Shown here: piece by piece, positions 23,834 through 32,760 of the stretch
How positions within the stretch are numbered: the stretch's first letter is position 1
Layout of the letters: each line of letters begins with the position of its first letter
Source: Actinomycetota bacterium
Lineage (GTDB): Bacteria > Actinomycetota > Rubrobacteria > Rubrobacterales > Rubrobacteraceae
NCBI GenBank assembly: GCA_902810695.1
Contig: CADDYV010000030.1
Coordinates: 1 to 40,780 of the forward strand
Length of the DNA stretch: 40,780 bases
Reading direction: 5' to 3'
Notes under the pieces: generated by a model
Seen by the model: only the letters and a program-made list of their open reading frames with translations
Told to the model about the DNA's origin: nothing
The model's database searches: none
Position numbers and translations under genes: made by a program

Positions 23834-25264
23834 GTGAGTGATGGTAGCGAATCTCTGGATGGATTTGGAGTTGATCAGCACCGGCACGGTTGGACAGAAG
23901 ACGATATCACCGTGGTGCAGGTCTCGGGCCTCAAGCGCACCATATCCGGCACGGCCATCGGCAACATGATGGAGTGGTATGACTTTGGGGTCTACGGTTT
24001 TATCGCCACCACCCTGGGCCAGGTGTTTTTCCCCGGCTCCAGTCACGCGGCGCAGTTGATCTCCACGTTTGCCACCTTCGCTGCGGCGTTTCTGGTGCGC
24101 CCGCTGGGTGGGCTGTTCTTCGGCCCGCTGGGCGACAGGATCGGCCGCCAGAAGGTGCTGGCCATCACCATGATCTTGATGGCGCTCGGATCATTCGCCA
24201 TCGGGTTGCTACCCAGCTATGCGACCCTCGGTATCTGGGCCCCTATTCTGCTCCTGGTGGCCCGGCTGGTGCAGGGATTCTCTACCGGCGGCGAGTACGG
24301 TGGGGCGATGACTTTCCTCAGCGAGCACTCCCCAGACCGGCGGAGAGGATTCTTGGGAAGCTGGTTGGAGTTCGGCACGCTAACCGGATACGTGCTCGGT
24401 GCGTCCATCGTCACCGGGCTCACCGCCAGCCTCTCGGATAGTGCACTCTTAACCTGGGGATGGCGGATACCATTCCTGGTGGCTGGTCCGCTGGGAATCA
24501 TCGGATTGTACGTGAGGCTGAGGCTGGAGGAGACTCCAGCTTACGAGAAGCAGGCTGAAACCAATCGCACCGAAGCCAGCGTTACCCTCGCCGAGCAGTT
24601 TCGCCACACCGTCATCGAGCAGTGGCGACCTTTGCTGATTTGCGTAGGTCTGGTGCTGGTGTGGAACGTCACCAACTACATGCTCACGGCCTACATGCCC
24701 ACCTACCTCTCCAGTGAGACGGGCATCCCTGCAACCCCCGCTCTGGTGATCATCGTGGTGGTCATGGTGATCCTGATGGCGGCTATCACCTTTGTTGGCC
24801 GGATTTCGGACCGGGCCGGGCGCAAGCCGGTGCTGGCCGCTGGCTGCGGACTTCTGATCTTACTGTCGGTGCCAGCGTTTCTGCTCATCGGCCAGGGCGG
24901 TTACGCGATGGTCTTCATCGGCACCATGCTGATTGGACTGATGCTCGTGTGCTTCAGCAGCACCGAACCATCCACCCTGCCGGCGCTGTTCCCCACCAAC
25001 GTCCGCTACGGGGCGCTTTCGGTCGGGTTCAACATCTCCGTGTCGTTGTTCGGGGGCACAACCCCGCTGGTCACCGAGTCACTGGTGGCCGCCACCGGAA
25101 ACAAGCTCATGCCAGCCTTCTACCTCATAGCCGCCGGCATCTTCGGCGCGATCGCAGTGCTCTTCACCCGCGAGAGTGCCCGCAAACCTCTGCCGGGCTC
25201 ATCGCCCTCGGTTGCCAGCCAGGCTGAGGCCCGCAAGGTCGCTACGGACAGCAAGCGTAAGTAG
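23834..25264 (+). CDS. MFS metabolite:H+ symporter, ProP/MHS type
   Basis: A 476-residue major facilitator with 12 membrane helices. MHS-family signs are GNMMEWYDFGVYGFIATT in helix 1, the GGLFFGPLGDRIGRQKVL loop after helix 2, VQGFSTGGEYGGAMTFL and a second RISDRAGRKPVL repeat. ProP-like members import proline, glycine betaine or other small zwitterions and acids. The C-terminal coiled coil of E. coli ProP, which tunes osmosensing, is absent; the tail is short and polar. Upstream of an N-methyl catabolic gene set, uptake of betaine, dimethylglycine or sarcosine as a nutrient is likely. The GTG at 23834 is preferred, preceded by GAGGGGG ten bases away; an upstream in-frame start at 23771 has no ribosome binding site. 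Confidence 0.9.
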   Translation: MSDGSESLDGFGVDQHRHGWTEDDITVVQVSGLKRTISGTAIGNMMEWYDFGVYGFIATTLGQVFFPGSSHAAQLISTFATFAAAFLVRPLGGLFFGPLGDRIGRQKVLAITMILMALGSFAIGLLPSYATLGIWAPILLLVARLVQGFSTGGEYGGAMTFLSEHSPDRRRGFLGSWLEFGTLTGYVLGASIVTGLTASLSDSALLTWGWRIPFLVAGPLGIIGLYVRLRLEETPAYEKQAETNRTEASVTLAEQFRHTVIEQWRPLLICVGLVLVWNVTNYMLTAYMPTYLSSETGIPATPALVIIVVVMVILMAAITFVGRISDRAGRKPVLAAGCGLLILLSVPAFLLIGQGGYAMVFIGTMLIGLMLVCFSSTEPSTLPALFPTNVRYGALSVGFNISVSLFGGTTPLVTESLVAATGNKLMPAFYLIAAGIFGAIAVLFTRESARKPLPGSSPSVASQAEARKVATDSKRK

Positions 25265-25606
25265 CAGATAGCCACAGACACCCCGGCTGGCGGAAGTAAA
25301 ACAGCACTCCACGATCCCGTGAATAACGTCTGCGTCGGCTTCGAGAAAGGCTCGCCGGAGACCGCCGCAAAAGGCCCGCGATCCCACCTTAGCCCGGCTT
25401 GAACAGCCAATGCAGAGAATGCCTTGACCCCTCAGCTAACGTATGTTACTTTCCTCAGTACAAAACGTGGTGCGTAATATGCAACAAGGGAAGTGTGCTG
25501 CGTTGGTCTTTTCAAAGCGGGCGGAATCTTCGGGAGATCTAGTCGGAGAGGTCTGCCGGATCTATGAATCAGGACTTGCTTTGGCCGGGGTGATAGGTGG
25601 TTCTCT
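25265..25606. promoter_or_regulatory. Intergenic region with candidate promoter of the one-carbon operon
   Basis: In this 342-bp gap, TTGACC (25424-25429) and TACTTT (25447-25452) are separated by 17 bp and could be the -35 and -10 for the following dehydrogenase operon. The spacer/-10 overlap carries an inverted repeat TAAC-GTAT-GTTA (25437-25448), a possible operator. About 150 nt of leader would follow. No glycine-riboswitch consensus is visible in it. The rest of the gap, 25265-25420, shows nothing recognisable. Confidence 0.4.
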
Positions 25607-28048
25607 ATGGAGTCTAGCGCCAGGGTTGTAGTTATCGGGGCAGGCATCGTCGGCTGCGGCGTCGCCGAGCATTTAACGAGGATGGGCTGGCGGGATGTGG
25701 TGGTCCTGGATCAGGGTCCGCTGTTTAGGGCGGGCGGGTCCACCTCGCACGCGCCGGGTCTGATGTTCCAGACCAACCCGTCGAAAACGATGACGGATCT
25801 GGCGAAGTACAGCGTCGGGCGCTACTCGGAGCTGGAGCTGGACGGCCAGCCGTGCTGCTACCAGGTGGGCGGCATAGAGGTCGCCGCCACGCCGGAGCGG
25901 TGGAAGGATCTCAAGCGCAAACACGGCCTGGCAGCCTCGTGGGGGCTCCAGTCGCACCTGATATCACCCGAAGAATGCCAGGAGAAGATACCGCTTCTGG
26001 ACGGGAGCAAGATCTACGGCGGATTCTACGTCCCCACCGACGGCATCGCCAAGGCGGTAAGGGCGTGCGAGGCGATGGCCAACCTCGCGACAGAGCGCGG
26101 CGCGAAATTCTACGGCGAGACGGAAGTTACGGGGATCGAGGTCAAAAACGGCCGCGTGCGGGCCGTAGAGACGGACAAAGGACGCATCGAAACGGAGCTG
26201 GTCGTGAGCTGCGCCGGGATGTGGGGGCCGAAGATCGGGCGTATGGTCGGCATGAAGATACCGCTCACCCCCATGCAGCACCAGTACGCCTGGACCACGC
26301 CGCTCGAAGAGCTGGAAGGCGAGAGCCGCGAGGTCGTCCACCCTATCCTGCGCCACCAGGACTTCTCGATGTACTTCCGCCAGAGAGAAGACCGCTACGG
26401 CATAGGCACCTACCGGCACCGTCCCATGCCCATCTCCCCCGACGACATCCTGCGCTGGGGCGAGGCCGAGGTGATGCCCTCGGTCATGAAGTTTACGCCC
26501 GAGGACTTCGAACCTTCCTGGCAGGAGGCGCGCCGGATGCTCCCCGCCCTGGAGAAGGTAGAAATCGAGGAGCCGATGAACGGCCTGTTCTCGTTCACGC
26601 CGGACGGGATGCCGCTTCTGGGCGAGTCGAGGGAGGCCAGGGGCTTCTGGGTGGCGGAGGCGGTCTGGATCACGCACGCTCTGGGTATCGCGAAGGCGAT
26701 GGCGGAGTGGATCTCCGAGGGCGTCCCGAGCGTGGACCTGAGCGGCTGCGACATCCACCGCTTCGAGCCCCACGCCCTGAGCCCTTCCTATGTGCTGGCG
26801 CGCAGCTCGCAGTCCTTCCGCGAGGTCTACGACATCATCCATCCCCTGCAGCCGATGGAGGAGCCGCGCCCGCTGCGGACGAGCCCCTTCTACCCACGCC
26901 AGAAGGCACTCGGGGCGTACTTTCTGGAGGCCAGCGGCTGGGAGCGGCCGCACTGGTTCGAGGTTAACGCCCCGCTGGCCGAGGGCCGCGACATCCCGGA
27001 GCGCGACGAGTGGTCCGCGCGCTACTGGTCGCCCATCGCTGGCGCCGAACATCTCCACACGCGCGAGCGGGTCGCCCTCTACGACATGACCCCTCTAAAG
27101 AAAGTAGAGGTAACCGGCCCCGGCGCGCTGGAGTTCCTGCAGCGTCTCAACACCAACCAGCTAGAGAAGCCGGTGGGGAGCGTAACCTACACGCTTATGC
27201 TCGACGAGAACGGCGGGGTGAGGAGCGACATAACCGTCGCGCGCCTCGGCGAAGAACACTTCCAGGTCGGCTGCAACGGGCCGCGAGATGTCGTGTGGAT
27301 GGAGCGCCACCTGCCTGATGACGGCTCGGTGCGGATAAGGGACATAACGAGCGGGACCTGCTGCGTCGGCGTCTGGGGGCCGATGGCCCGGGATCTCGTG
27401 CAGGGCCTCACCGAAGACGACTTCTCCAACGAGGCGTTCGGGTTCTTCAAGGCGAAGCGGGCCTATCTGCGCGAGGTCCCGGTCGTCGCGCTCCGGGTCT
27501 CCTACGTCGGGGAATTGGGGTGGGAGATCTACACCACCGCCGACCTGGGATTGAGGCTGTGGGACCTGTTATGGAGAGCCGGGCAGCCCTTCGGTGTCAT
27601 AGCCGGCGGGCGCAGCGCGTTCAACGGCCTGCGGCTGGAGAAGGGCTACCGGATGTGGGGCACGGACATGACTACCGAGCACGACCCCTACGAGGCGGGG
27701 CTGGGCTTCGCGGTCAAGCCGGAGAAGGGCGATTTCGTCGGCAGGGAGGCGCTCCTGAGGCGCAAAGAAGAAGGGCTGAGGAGGAAGCTCTCTTGCCTAG
27801 TGCTCGAAGAGCCAGGGGCGGTAGTCATGGGCAGCGAGCCGGTCTACGCGAATGGCAGGGCAGCCGGTTACGTTACCAGCGCGGCCTACGGCTACTCGGT
27901 GGGGCGGGGCATCGCCTACGCCTGGCTGCCGCCGGAGCTCGCGGAGGCCGGGAGCGCGGTGGAGATCGAATACTTCGGCGAGCGGCGTGCGGCCACGGTC
28001 GCGGAGGAGCCGCTCTTCGATCCGGCGATGAAGCGGATGCGCGCGTGA
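25607..28048 (+). CDS. Dimethylglycine/sarcosine dehydrogenase-like FAD oxidoreductase fused to GcvT domain
   Basis: An 813-residue two-domain enzyme. The N-terminal DAO-type FAD domain (about 1-375) has VVVIGAGIVGCG and GGSTSHAPG, where H48 fits the covalent-FAD histidine of dimethylglycine oxidase/dehydrogenase. An FAO_M linker (about 375-440) leads to a GcvT folate domain (about 450-810) with GGVRSDITVARL and a C-terminal barrel. Such enzymes oxidise an N-methyl group and transfer the resulting methylene unit to tetrahydrofolate, forming 5,10-methylene-THF. The likely substrate is dimethylglycine or sarcosine, consistent with a ProP-like importer before it and a sarcosine oxidase-like gene at the end of the block. 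Start ATG 25607 with a weak AGGTGG upstream. Confidence 0.92.
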   Translation: MESSARVVVIGAGIVGCGVAEHLTRMGWRDVVVLDQGPLFRAGGSTSHAPGLMFQTNPSKTMTDLAKYSVGRYSELELDGQPCCYQVGGIEVAATPERWKDLKRKHGLAASWGLQSHLISPEECQEKIPLLDGSKIYGGFYVPTDGIAKAVRACEAMANLATERGAKFYGETEVTGIEVKNGRVRAVETDKGRIETELVVSCAGMWGPKIGRMVGMKIPLTPMQHQYAWTTPLEELEGESREVVHPILRHQDFSMYFRQREDRYGIGTYRHRPMPISPDDILRWGEAEVMPSVMKFTPEDFEPSWQEARRMLPALEKVEIEEPMNGLFSFTPDGMPLLGESREARGFWVAEAVWITHALGIAKAMAEWISEGVPSVDLSGCDIHRFEPHALSPSYVLARSSQSFREVYDIIHPLQPMEEPRPLRTSPFYPRQKALGAYFLEASGWERPHWFEVNAPLAEGRDIPERDEWSARYWSPIAGAEHLHTRERVALYDMTPLKKVEVTGPGALEFLQRLNTNQLEKPVGSVTYTLMLDENGGVRSDITVARLGEEHFQVGCNGPRDVVWMERHLPDDGSVRIRDITSGTCCVGVWGPMARDLVQGLTEDDFSNEAFGFFKAKRAYLREVPVVALRVSYVGELGWEIYTTADLGLRLWDLLWRAGQPFGVIAGGRSAFNGLRLEKGYRMWGTDMTTEHDPYEAGLGFAVKPEKGDFVGREALLRRKEEGLRRKLSCLVLEEPGAVVMGSEPVYANGRAAGYVTSAAYGYSVGRGIAYAWLPPELAEAGSAVEIEYFGERRAATVAEEPLFDPAMKRMRA

Positions 28049-28152
28049 TGCGGAAGAGAGGTGGTGATGCCGCTGAGCGGAGATTCTGACGAAGGTTTAC
28101 GTAACGTTTTCTGACCGATTCACCTGAAGAACATTACGGGAGGTGCCAAGAG

Positions 28153-29367
28153 TTGACCCAGGCAAACATTCCTCCGGCAGAGCAGAAAAACCGGGCACCG
28201 GAAATACTTCTGTACACCAGGATCAAGAAGAGCCCCTACTTCTACGCTTCGCGCAAGCACGGGCCTGCGATGTACAGCACCTACAACCACCACTACCACC
28301 CGCGCCACTACGGCGACCCGGTACAGGAGTACTGGGAGCTTCTGAACGGTGTAACGCTGTGGGACGTGGGCGGAGCCGAGCGGCAGGTCGAGATCACCGG
28401 CCCCGACGCCTTCGAGTTCACCAACATGCTCGTCCCGCGCGATCTGAACAAGTGCGCCGTCGGGCAGTGCAAGTACGTCTTCATCACCGCTCCCGATGGC
28501 GGCATCATCAACGACCCCGTCCTGCTGCGGCTCGGTGAAAATCACTTCTGGCTCTCGCTCGCGGACAGCGACGTGCTCCTGTGGGCCATGGGGCTGGCGT
28601 ACAACTCAGGGCTGAACGTGGAGATAAAAGAGCCCGATGTGGGCCCGGTTCAGGTGCAGGGTCCCAAGTCGCGCGAGGTCATGGTGGACCTCTTCGGGGA
28701 GAAGATCCTCGAAGTGCCCTACTACTACACCGTGAGCGAGGAGCTCGACGGGATGGAGGTCGTCATCTCCCGCACCGGGTACACCTCCGAGATCGGGTTC
28801 GAGATCTACCTGAAGAACGCGAGCCGCGACGGGGAGAAGCTGTGGGACGCCGTCTGGCAGGCGGGTGAGCCGCACGGGATGAAGGTCATAGGCCCCTGCC
28901 ACATCCGGCGCATCGAGGGCGGCATCCTCGCCTACGGCTGCGACATGGACCTCTCCACCAACCCCTACGAGGTTGACTACGGCTACGAGTGGATGGTGGA
29001 CCTCGATCAGGAAGCGGACTTCGTGGGCAAGGAAGCCTTAAAACGCATCAAGGAAGAGGGCGTAAGCCGCAAGCTGGTCGGAGTCGAGATCGGGGGCGAG
29101 TCTTTAGGCTCCTACAACGACGGCTCGATGATCGACTTCTTCCCGGTCTACGACGGTGAGCGGCATATCGGGAAGGTAACCTCGGCGTGCTACTCGCCGC
29201 GGCTGGAGAAGAACATCGGGTACGCGATGGTGCCCATAGAGTACATCGAGTACGGCACCGAGCTGCAGGTGGATACCCCCCACGGCAGGCAGCGGGCCGT
29301 GGTCGTCCGCAGGCCGTTCGTGGACCCGGAGAAGGAGATCCCCAAGCAAAAGCTGGCAACAAGCTGA
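28153..29367 (+). CDS. DmdA/LigM-like tetrahydrofolate-dependent methyltransferase (GcvT fold)
   Basis: A 404-residue stand-alone T-protein-fold enzyme with a TTG start behind GGGAGGTG. Unlike true glycine-cleavage T-proteins, which have GG(I/L)xDD, it reads GGIINDPVLLRL (N120, D121, P122) and LSLADSDVLLW and PDVGPVQVQGPKS, a pattern I recall from DMSP demethylase DmdA. Those relatives move a methyl group from S-, O- or N-methyl substrates to THF, yielding 5-methyl-THF. It is directly followed by metF-like and formyl-THF ligase genes, the same order as ligM-metF-ligH for aromatic O-demethylation in Sphingobium. The substrate is unknown; betaine, DMSP or a methoxyaromatic are possible. A plain aminomethyltransferase is the alternative. 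Confidence 0.85.
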   Translation: MTQANIPPAEQKNRAPEILLYTRIKKSPYFYASRKHGPAMYSTYNHHYHPRHYGDPVQEYWELLNGVTLWDVGGAERQVEITGPDAFEFTNMLVPRDLNKCAVGQCKYVFITAPDGGIINDPVLLRLGENHFWLSLADSDVLLWAMGLAYNSGLNVEIKEPDVGPVQVQGPKSREVMVDLFGEKILEVPYYYTVSEELDGMEVVISRTGYTSEIGFEIYLKNASRDGEKLWDAVWQAGEPHGMKVIGPCHIRRIEGGILAYGCDMDLSTNPYEVDYGYEWMVDLDQEADFVGKEALKRIKEEGVSRKLVGVEIGGESLGSYNDGSMIDFFPVYDGERHIGKVTSACYSPRLEKNIGYAMVPIEYIEYGTELQVDTPHGRQRAVVVRRPFVDPEKEIPKQKLATS

Positions 29368-29384
29368 TACCTGCGGCATCTGGA

Positions 29385-29417
29385 GAGAGGCGGCGGACCT
29401 CGCGTTGGTCGCCTCTC
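29385..29417 (+). terminator. Hairpin between methyltransferase and metF-like genes
   Basis: GAGAGGCG (29385-29392) and CGCCTCTC (29410-29417) form a perfect 8-bp GC-rich stem with a 17-nt loop that can itself pair ACC with GGT. A T/C-rich run (CTTTTCTTTTC) begins 11 nt later, too far for a standard terminator but compatible with partial termination, attenuation or transcript processing inside the operon. Confidence 0.4.
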
Positions 29418-29452
29418 CTCAGATCACCTTTTCTTTTCAGGAAGTGGTCGCA

Positions 29453-30328
29453 ATGATGATGCAACAGACCGAGAAAGAGGCGCTGGCCGCCGCCCTGCGG
29501 CATCCCAGGTACGAGGTGATCCCGCTGGAAGGCATAGAAGAAGAGGTCGCGGAGCACGTCCCCAGAGACATCAAGCTGACCGTTACCGCCTCGCCAAAGA
29601 AGGGCATCGAGGCGACGCTGGATCTTACGGAGCGGCTCCTGCAACTGGGCTTCCGGGTAACACCCCACATAGCGGCGCGGCTTGTCGTTGATAACGCCCA
29701 CCTGGAGGACATACTGCAGAGGATGGACGGGATGGGCGTGCGGGAGGTCTTCGTTATCGCGGGAGACGAGGAGGAGCCCGCCGGAGAGTTCGAGGGGGCG
29801 GTGGATCTTCTGCGGGCGATGGCCGAAGTCGGGCACAGCTTCGAGGAGGTGGGTATCAGCGGCTACCCGGAGAGCCACCCGGTCATAAGCGATGAGACTA
29901 CAATTCAGGCCATGTACGAGAAGGCCCCCTACGCCAGCTACATAGTCAGCCAGATCTGCTTCAACCCGAAGGTCATAGCGGGCTGGGTGCGGGCGGTGCA
30001 CGAGCGCGGGGTGGGGCTGCCGATCTACGTCGGGATGCCCGGCGTGGTGAGCAACCAGAAGCTGCTCCACATCTCCACCAGGATCGGGCTCGGCGAGTCC
30101 TCGCGGTTTCTGAAGAAGCACAGCAACTGGCTCCTTCGGATGTTCCTTCCCGGCGGGTACAACCCCGACAACCTGATCGAAGGCCTCGTCCCCTACCTCG
30201 CAGATCCGTGGTACAAGATATCGGGGTTTCACGTATACACTTTCAATGAGTTAAAACGTTTGGAGGCGTGGCGGCGCGAGCGGCTGGAAAGCCTGGGGAA
30301 AGCGATATCCAAGGAGACGACTGCATGA
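29453..30328 (+). CDS. Divergent methylenetetrahydrofolate reductase (MetF) homologue
   Basis: A 291-residue TIM-barrel protein of the MetF family. The flavin/folate aspartate region is VIAGDEEEPAGEF (D105), and GISGYPESHP, SQICFNPKVIAGWV and IYVGMPGVV follow the family order. It is divergent: the glutamate that activates folate in E. coli (E28 in FEFFPP) aligns with T45 in VTASPKK, and the HLTC motif is missing. Placed between a methyl-THF-producing methyltransferase and formyl-THF ligase, it probably oxidises 5-methyl-THF to 5,10-methylene-THF. Three consecutive ATGs (29453, 29456, 29459) are possible; the first is used. Its stop overlaps the next ATG by 4 bp. Confidence 0.86.
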   Translation: MMMQQTEKEALAAALRHPRYEVIPLEGIEEEVAEHVPRDIKLTVTASPKKGIEATLDLTERLLQLGFRVTPHIAARLVVDNAHLEDILQRMDGMGVREVFVIAGDEEEPAGEFEGAVDLLRAMAEVGHSFEEVGISGYPESHPVISDETTIQAMYEKAPYASYIVSQICFNPKVIAGWVRAVHERGVGLPIYVGMPGVVSNQKLLHISTRIGLGESSRFLKKHSNWLLRMFLPGGYNPDNLIEGLVPYLADPWYKISGFHVYTFNELKRLEAWRRERLESLGKAISKETTA

Positions 30329-32034
30329 AGTTCCCAACCAAGGTCCCATCTAACCTGGAAGTAGCGCGCAAGGCGAAGCTAATGCCTATAGAGGAGATCG
30401 CTGAGTCTATGGGCATAGAAGAGCATCTCCTGGACCCTTATGGCAAATCCGTAGCCAAGATAAAGCTCGATGCTATAGAGGAGCTTGCCAATAGACCCAA
30501 AGCAAAGTACGTGGTCGTCTCTGCTATAACCCCAACTCCTCTGGGAGAGGGCAAGACCACTACCACCGTGGGCCTGGGGCAGGCTTTCAAGCACATCGGA
30601 AAGAGAGCGACTGTTGCAGTGAGGCAGGCTTCGATGGGACCGGCCTTTGGGATCAAGGGCGGAGCAGCGGGGGGTGGCTACAGCCAGATCGTGCCCATGG
30701 ACAGGCTCAACCTGCACCTCACAGGAGATCTGCACGCCGTAACCGAGGCCCACAACATGCTCTCGGCGATGATAGACAACCACCTCTACCAGGGAAACTC
30801 TCTAGATATAGACCCGCATTCGATCACCTGGCGGCGGGTGATGGACGTGAACGACAGAGCTTTGAGGAACATCGTGGTGGGGCTGGGCTCAAGGGTTGAT
30901 GGCATACCCAGACAATCTGGCTTCGACATCACGGCGGCTTCCGAGGTCATGGCGATCCTCGCTCTGGCGACCTCCATCCAGGATATGAGAAAGAGGTTTG
31001 GCAGGATCGTCATCGCCAGCAACCGCGATGGCGATCCCATAACCGCCGAGGACGTAAAGGGAGCGGGGGCGATGACGGTGATCATGCGCGAGGCCATAAA
31101 GCCCAACCTGATGCAGACCATCGAGAACACTCCGGCTCTGGTCCACGCCGGACCGTTTGGGAACATCGCCCACGGCAACTCCTCGATTGTGGCGGACCTC
31201 ATCGGCATTCACTCGGGAGACTTCCTCGTTACCGAGGCGGGCTTCGGTGCGGACATGGGAGCCGAACGCTTCTTCAACATCAAGTGTCGCAACTCCGGCT
31301 TAAAGCCGGATGCAGCAGTGGTCGTGGCAACTGTGCGGGCGCTAAAAGCCCACTCCGGGCGGCACAAGATAGTTGCTGGCAGGGATCTTCCGCCAGAGCT
31401 TCTGGAAGAGAACCCCGATGACGTTTACGCCGGAGCAGCCAACCTCAAAAAGCAGATCGAGAACATAAGGCTGCACGGGGTCTCCCCGGTGGTGGCGGTC
31501 AACTCCTTTCCCACCGACTACCCTTCAGAACACGCCGCCATCCGCGAGGTCGCCAAAGAGATGGGCGCACGCATCGCTATCTGCAACCACTTCTCAGAAG
31601 GCGGGGCAGGGGCAGTGGAGCTGGCAGAAGCGGTGGCCGAAGCAGCAGAGGAGCCAAGCGACTTCCACTTCCTCTACCCCGATGAAGCGAGCCTCAAGGA
31701 GAAGATAGAGACCATCGCCACCAAGCTCTATGGAGCAAAGGATGTAGAGTACGACCACATAGCCTCCCAGGCGCTTGAGTCCTACGAGAAGGCGGGCTTT
31801 GGCAACCTGCCGGTATGCATCGCCAAGAGTCACCTCTCACTCTCCTCGGACCCCAGCCTCAAAGGAGCGCCAACGGGATGGGTTATGCCGGTAAGGCAGG
31901 TCAGAGCCTCGGTGGGAGCGGGGTTCATCTACCCCATCTGCGGAGAGATGCGCACGATGCCGGGACTTAGTGCCTCGCCTGCAGCCGAGAAGATAGACAT
32001 AGACGAAAACGGCGAGATCGTGGGGCTCTTCTGA
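30325..32034 (+). CDS. fhs: Formate--tetrahydrofolate ligase
   Basis: A 569-residue 10-formyl-THF synthetase with the P-loop TPLGEGKTTTTVGLGQ near residues 65-80, RQASMGPAFGIKGGAAGGGY, and EAGFGADMGAERFFNIKCR. It interconverts formate, ATP and THF with 10-formyl-THF. In this oxidative C1 module it may run towards formate and ATP. The ATG overlaps the metF-like stop by 4 bp (ATGA), with AAGGAG upstream. Length is normal. Codon choice is noticeably less GC-biased than in its neighbours (many ATA, AGA, CTA and GCT-type codons), hinting at higher expression or a separate origin. Confidence 0.96.
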   Translation: MKFPTKVPSNLEVARKAKLMPIEEIAESMGIEEHLLDPYGKSVAKIKLDAIEELANRPKAKYVVVSAITPTPLGEGKTTTTVGLGQAFKHIGKRATVAVRQASMGPAFGIKGGAAGGGYSQIVPMDRLNLHLTGDLHAVTEAHNMLSAMIDNHLYQGNSLDIDPHSITWRRVMDVNDRALRNIVVGLGSRVDGIPRQSGFDITAASEVMAILALATSIQDMRKRFGRIVIASNRDGDPITAEDVKGAGAMTVIMREAIKPNLMQTIENTPALVHAGPFGNIAHGNSSIVADLIGIHSGDFLVTEAGFGADMGAERFFNIKCRNSGLKPDAAVVVATVRALKAHSGRHKIVAGRDLPPELLEENPDDVYAGAANLKKQIENIRLHGVSPVVAVNSFPTDYPSEHAAIREVAKEMGARIAICNHFSEGGAGAVELAEAVAEAAEEPSDFHFLYPDEASLKEKIETIATKLYGAKDVEYDHIASQALESYEKAGFGNLPVCIAKSHLSLSSDPSLKGAPTGWVMPVRQVRASVGAGFIYPICGEMRTMPGLSASPAAEKIDIDENGEIVGLF

Positions 32035-32152
32035 GTAAGGACGTCCAAAACTACGGCTGGCGGGATGATGGCATCGCAACGCAGAGCTTATTACCTGGTG
32101 TTTGCGTTACCGGCTCCAGAGTATGTTCCGCCGCCGATACCGGGGAGGCGTA

Positions 32153-32758
32153 GTGTCTGCTGAGACGAAACCTTCCAGAGATTACCCACAGATGTCGCTG
32201 GGGCGGTTTCTGGAGCTTGTCGGCTCAGCGGAGCCCGATCCTGGCGGCGGAGCCGTGTGCGCCGTGGCAGTAGCCCTCTCGGCGGCGCTCGCGGGGATGG
32301 CCGCCCGTTTCTCCGAGAAACATCTCGACGGCTCCGCCGAACTCGCCGCCAGAGCCGAGAAGCTGCGCGAGCGCGCACTACCGCTGGCGCAGGCGGACGC
32401 GGAAGCCTACGGACGCGTGATATCAGCTTACCGCATGCCGCGCGAGGAGAATCCCGCCCGTCGTAAGCGTGAGATCCGGGAGGCGCTCTCGGGAGCGGCT
32501 GACGTACCTCTTGAGATCGTCGAGATCGGCGCGGAGGTGGCGGACCTCGCGTCACATCTGGCCCGCTCCGGCAACCCGAACCTGAAGGGAGACGCGGTCT
32601 CCGCCGCGCTCCTCGCCGAGGCCGCGGTCCGGGCGGCGGCTAACCTGGCGGAGATCAACCTCTCCGGCGCCGAAGCGAGAGACGATGCGAGGCTCGGGCA
32701 ACTGGGCAAGATCCAGATGCGCGCCGCTGCCGCCCGAAAGAGCGTCCTGGAGGATTGA
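32153..32758 (+). CDS. FTCD/FchA-family methenyl-THF cyclohydrolase (cyclodeaminase-like)
   Basis: A 201-residue all-helical protein of the formiminotransferase-cyclodeaminase C-terminal family. It has the hallmark FLELVGSAEPDPGGGAVCA near the N-terminus and the late NPNLKGDAVSAALLAEAAV segment. Stand-alone members include FchA, the methenyl-THF cyclohydrolase of methylotrophs, and formimino-THF cyclodeaminase. Here it lies between fhs and a FolD homologue that lacks cyclohydrolase residues, so methenyl-THF to 10-formyl-THF conversion is the likely role. The GTG start at 32153 follows GGGGAGG. No histidine-degradation genes are near, arguing against cyclodeaminase. Confidence 0.85.
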   Translation: MSAETKPSRDYPQMSLGRFLELVGSAEPDPGGGAVCAVAVALSAALAGMAARFSEKHLDGSAELAARAEKLRERALPLAQADAEAYGRVISAYRMPREENPARRKREIREALSGAADVPLEIVEIGAEVADLASHLARSGNPNLKGDAVSAALLAEAAVRAAANLAEINLSGAEARDDARLGQLGKIQMRAAAARKSVLED

Positions 32759-32760
32759 CC

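Noticed and set aside
23583-23837. An 84-codon plus-strand gene upstream of the ProP-like symporter
   Set aside because: No family resemblance, and its end overlaps the leader and start of the symporter; kept only as part of a possible remnant region.
25453-25606. Glycine riboswitch before the dimethylglycine/sarcosine genes
   Set aside because: Expected by context, but the conserved GGAGAG/CCGAAGGGGCAA-type core pair is not found.
25443-25631. A 62-codon gene overlapping the start of the dehydrogenase
   Set aside because: No ribosome binding site, starts at the presumed transcription start, and overlaps the better-supported downstream gene.
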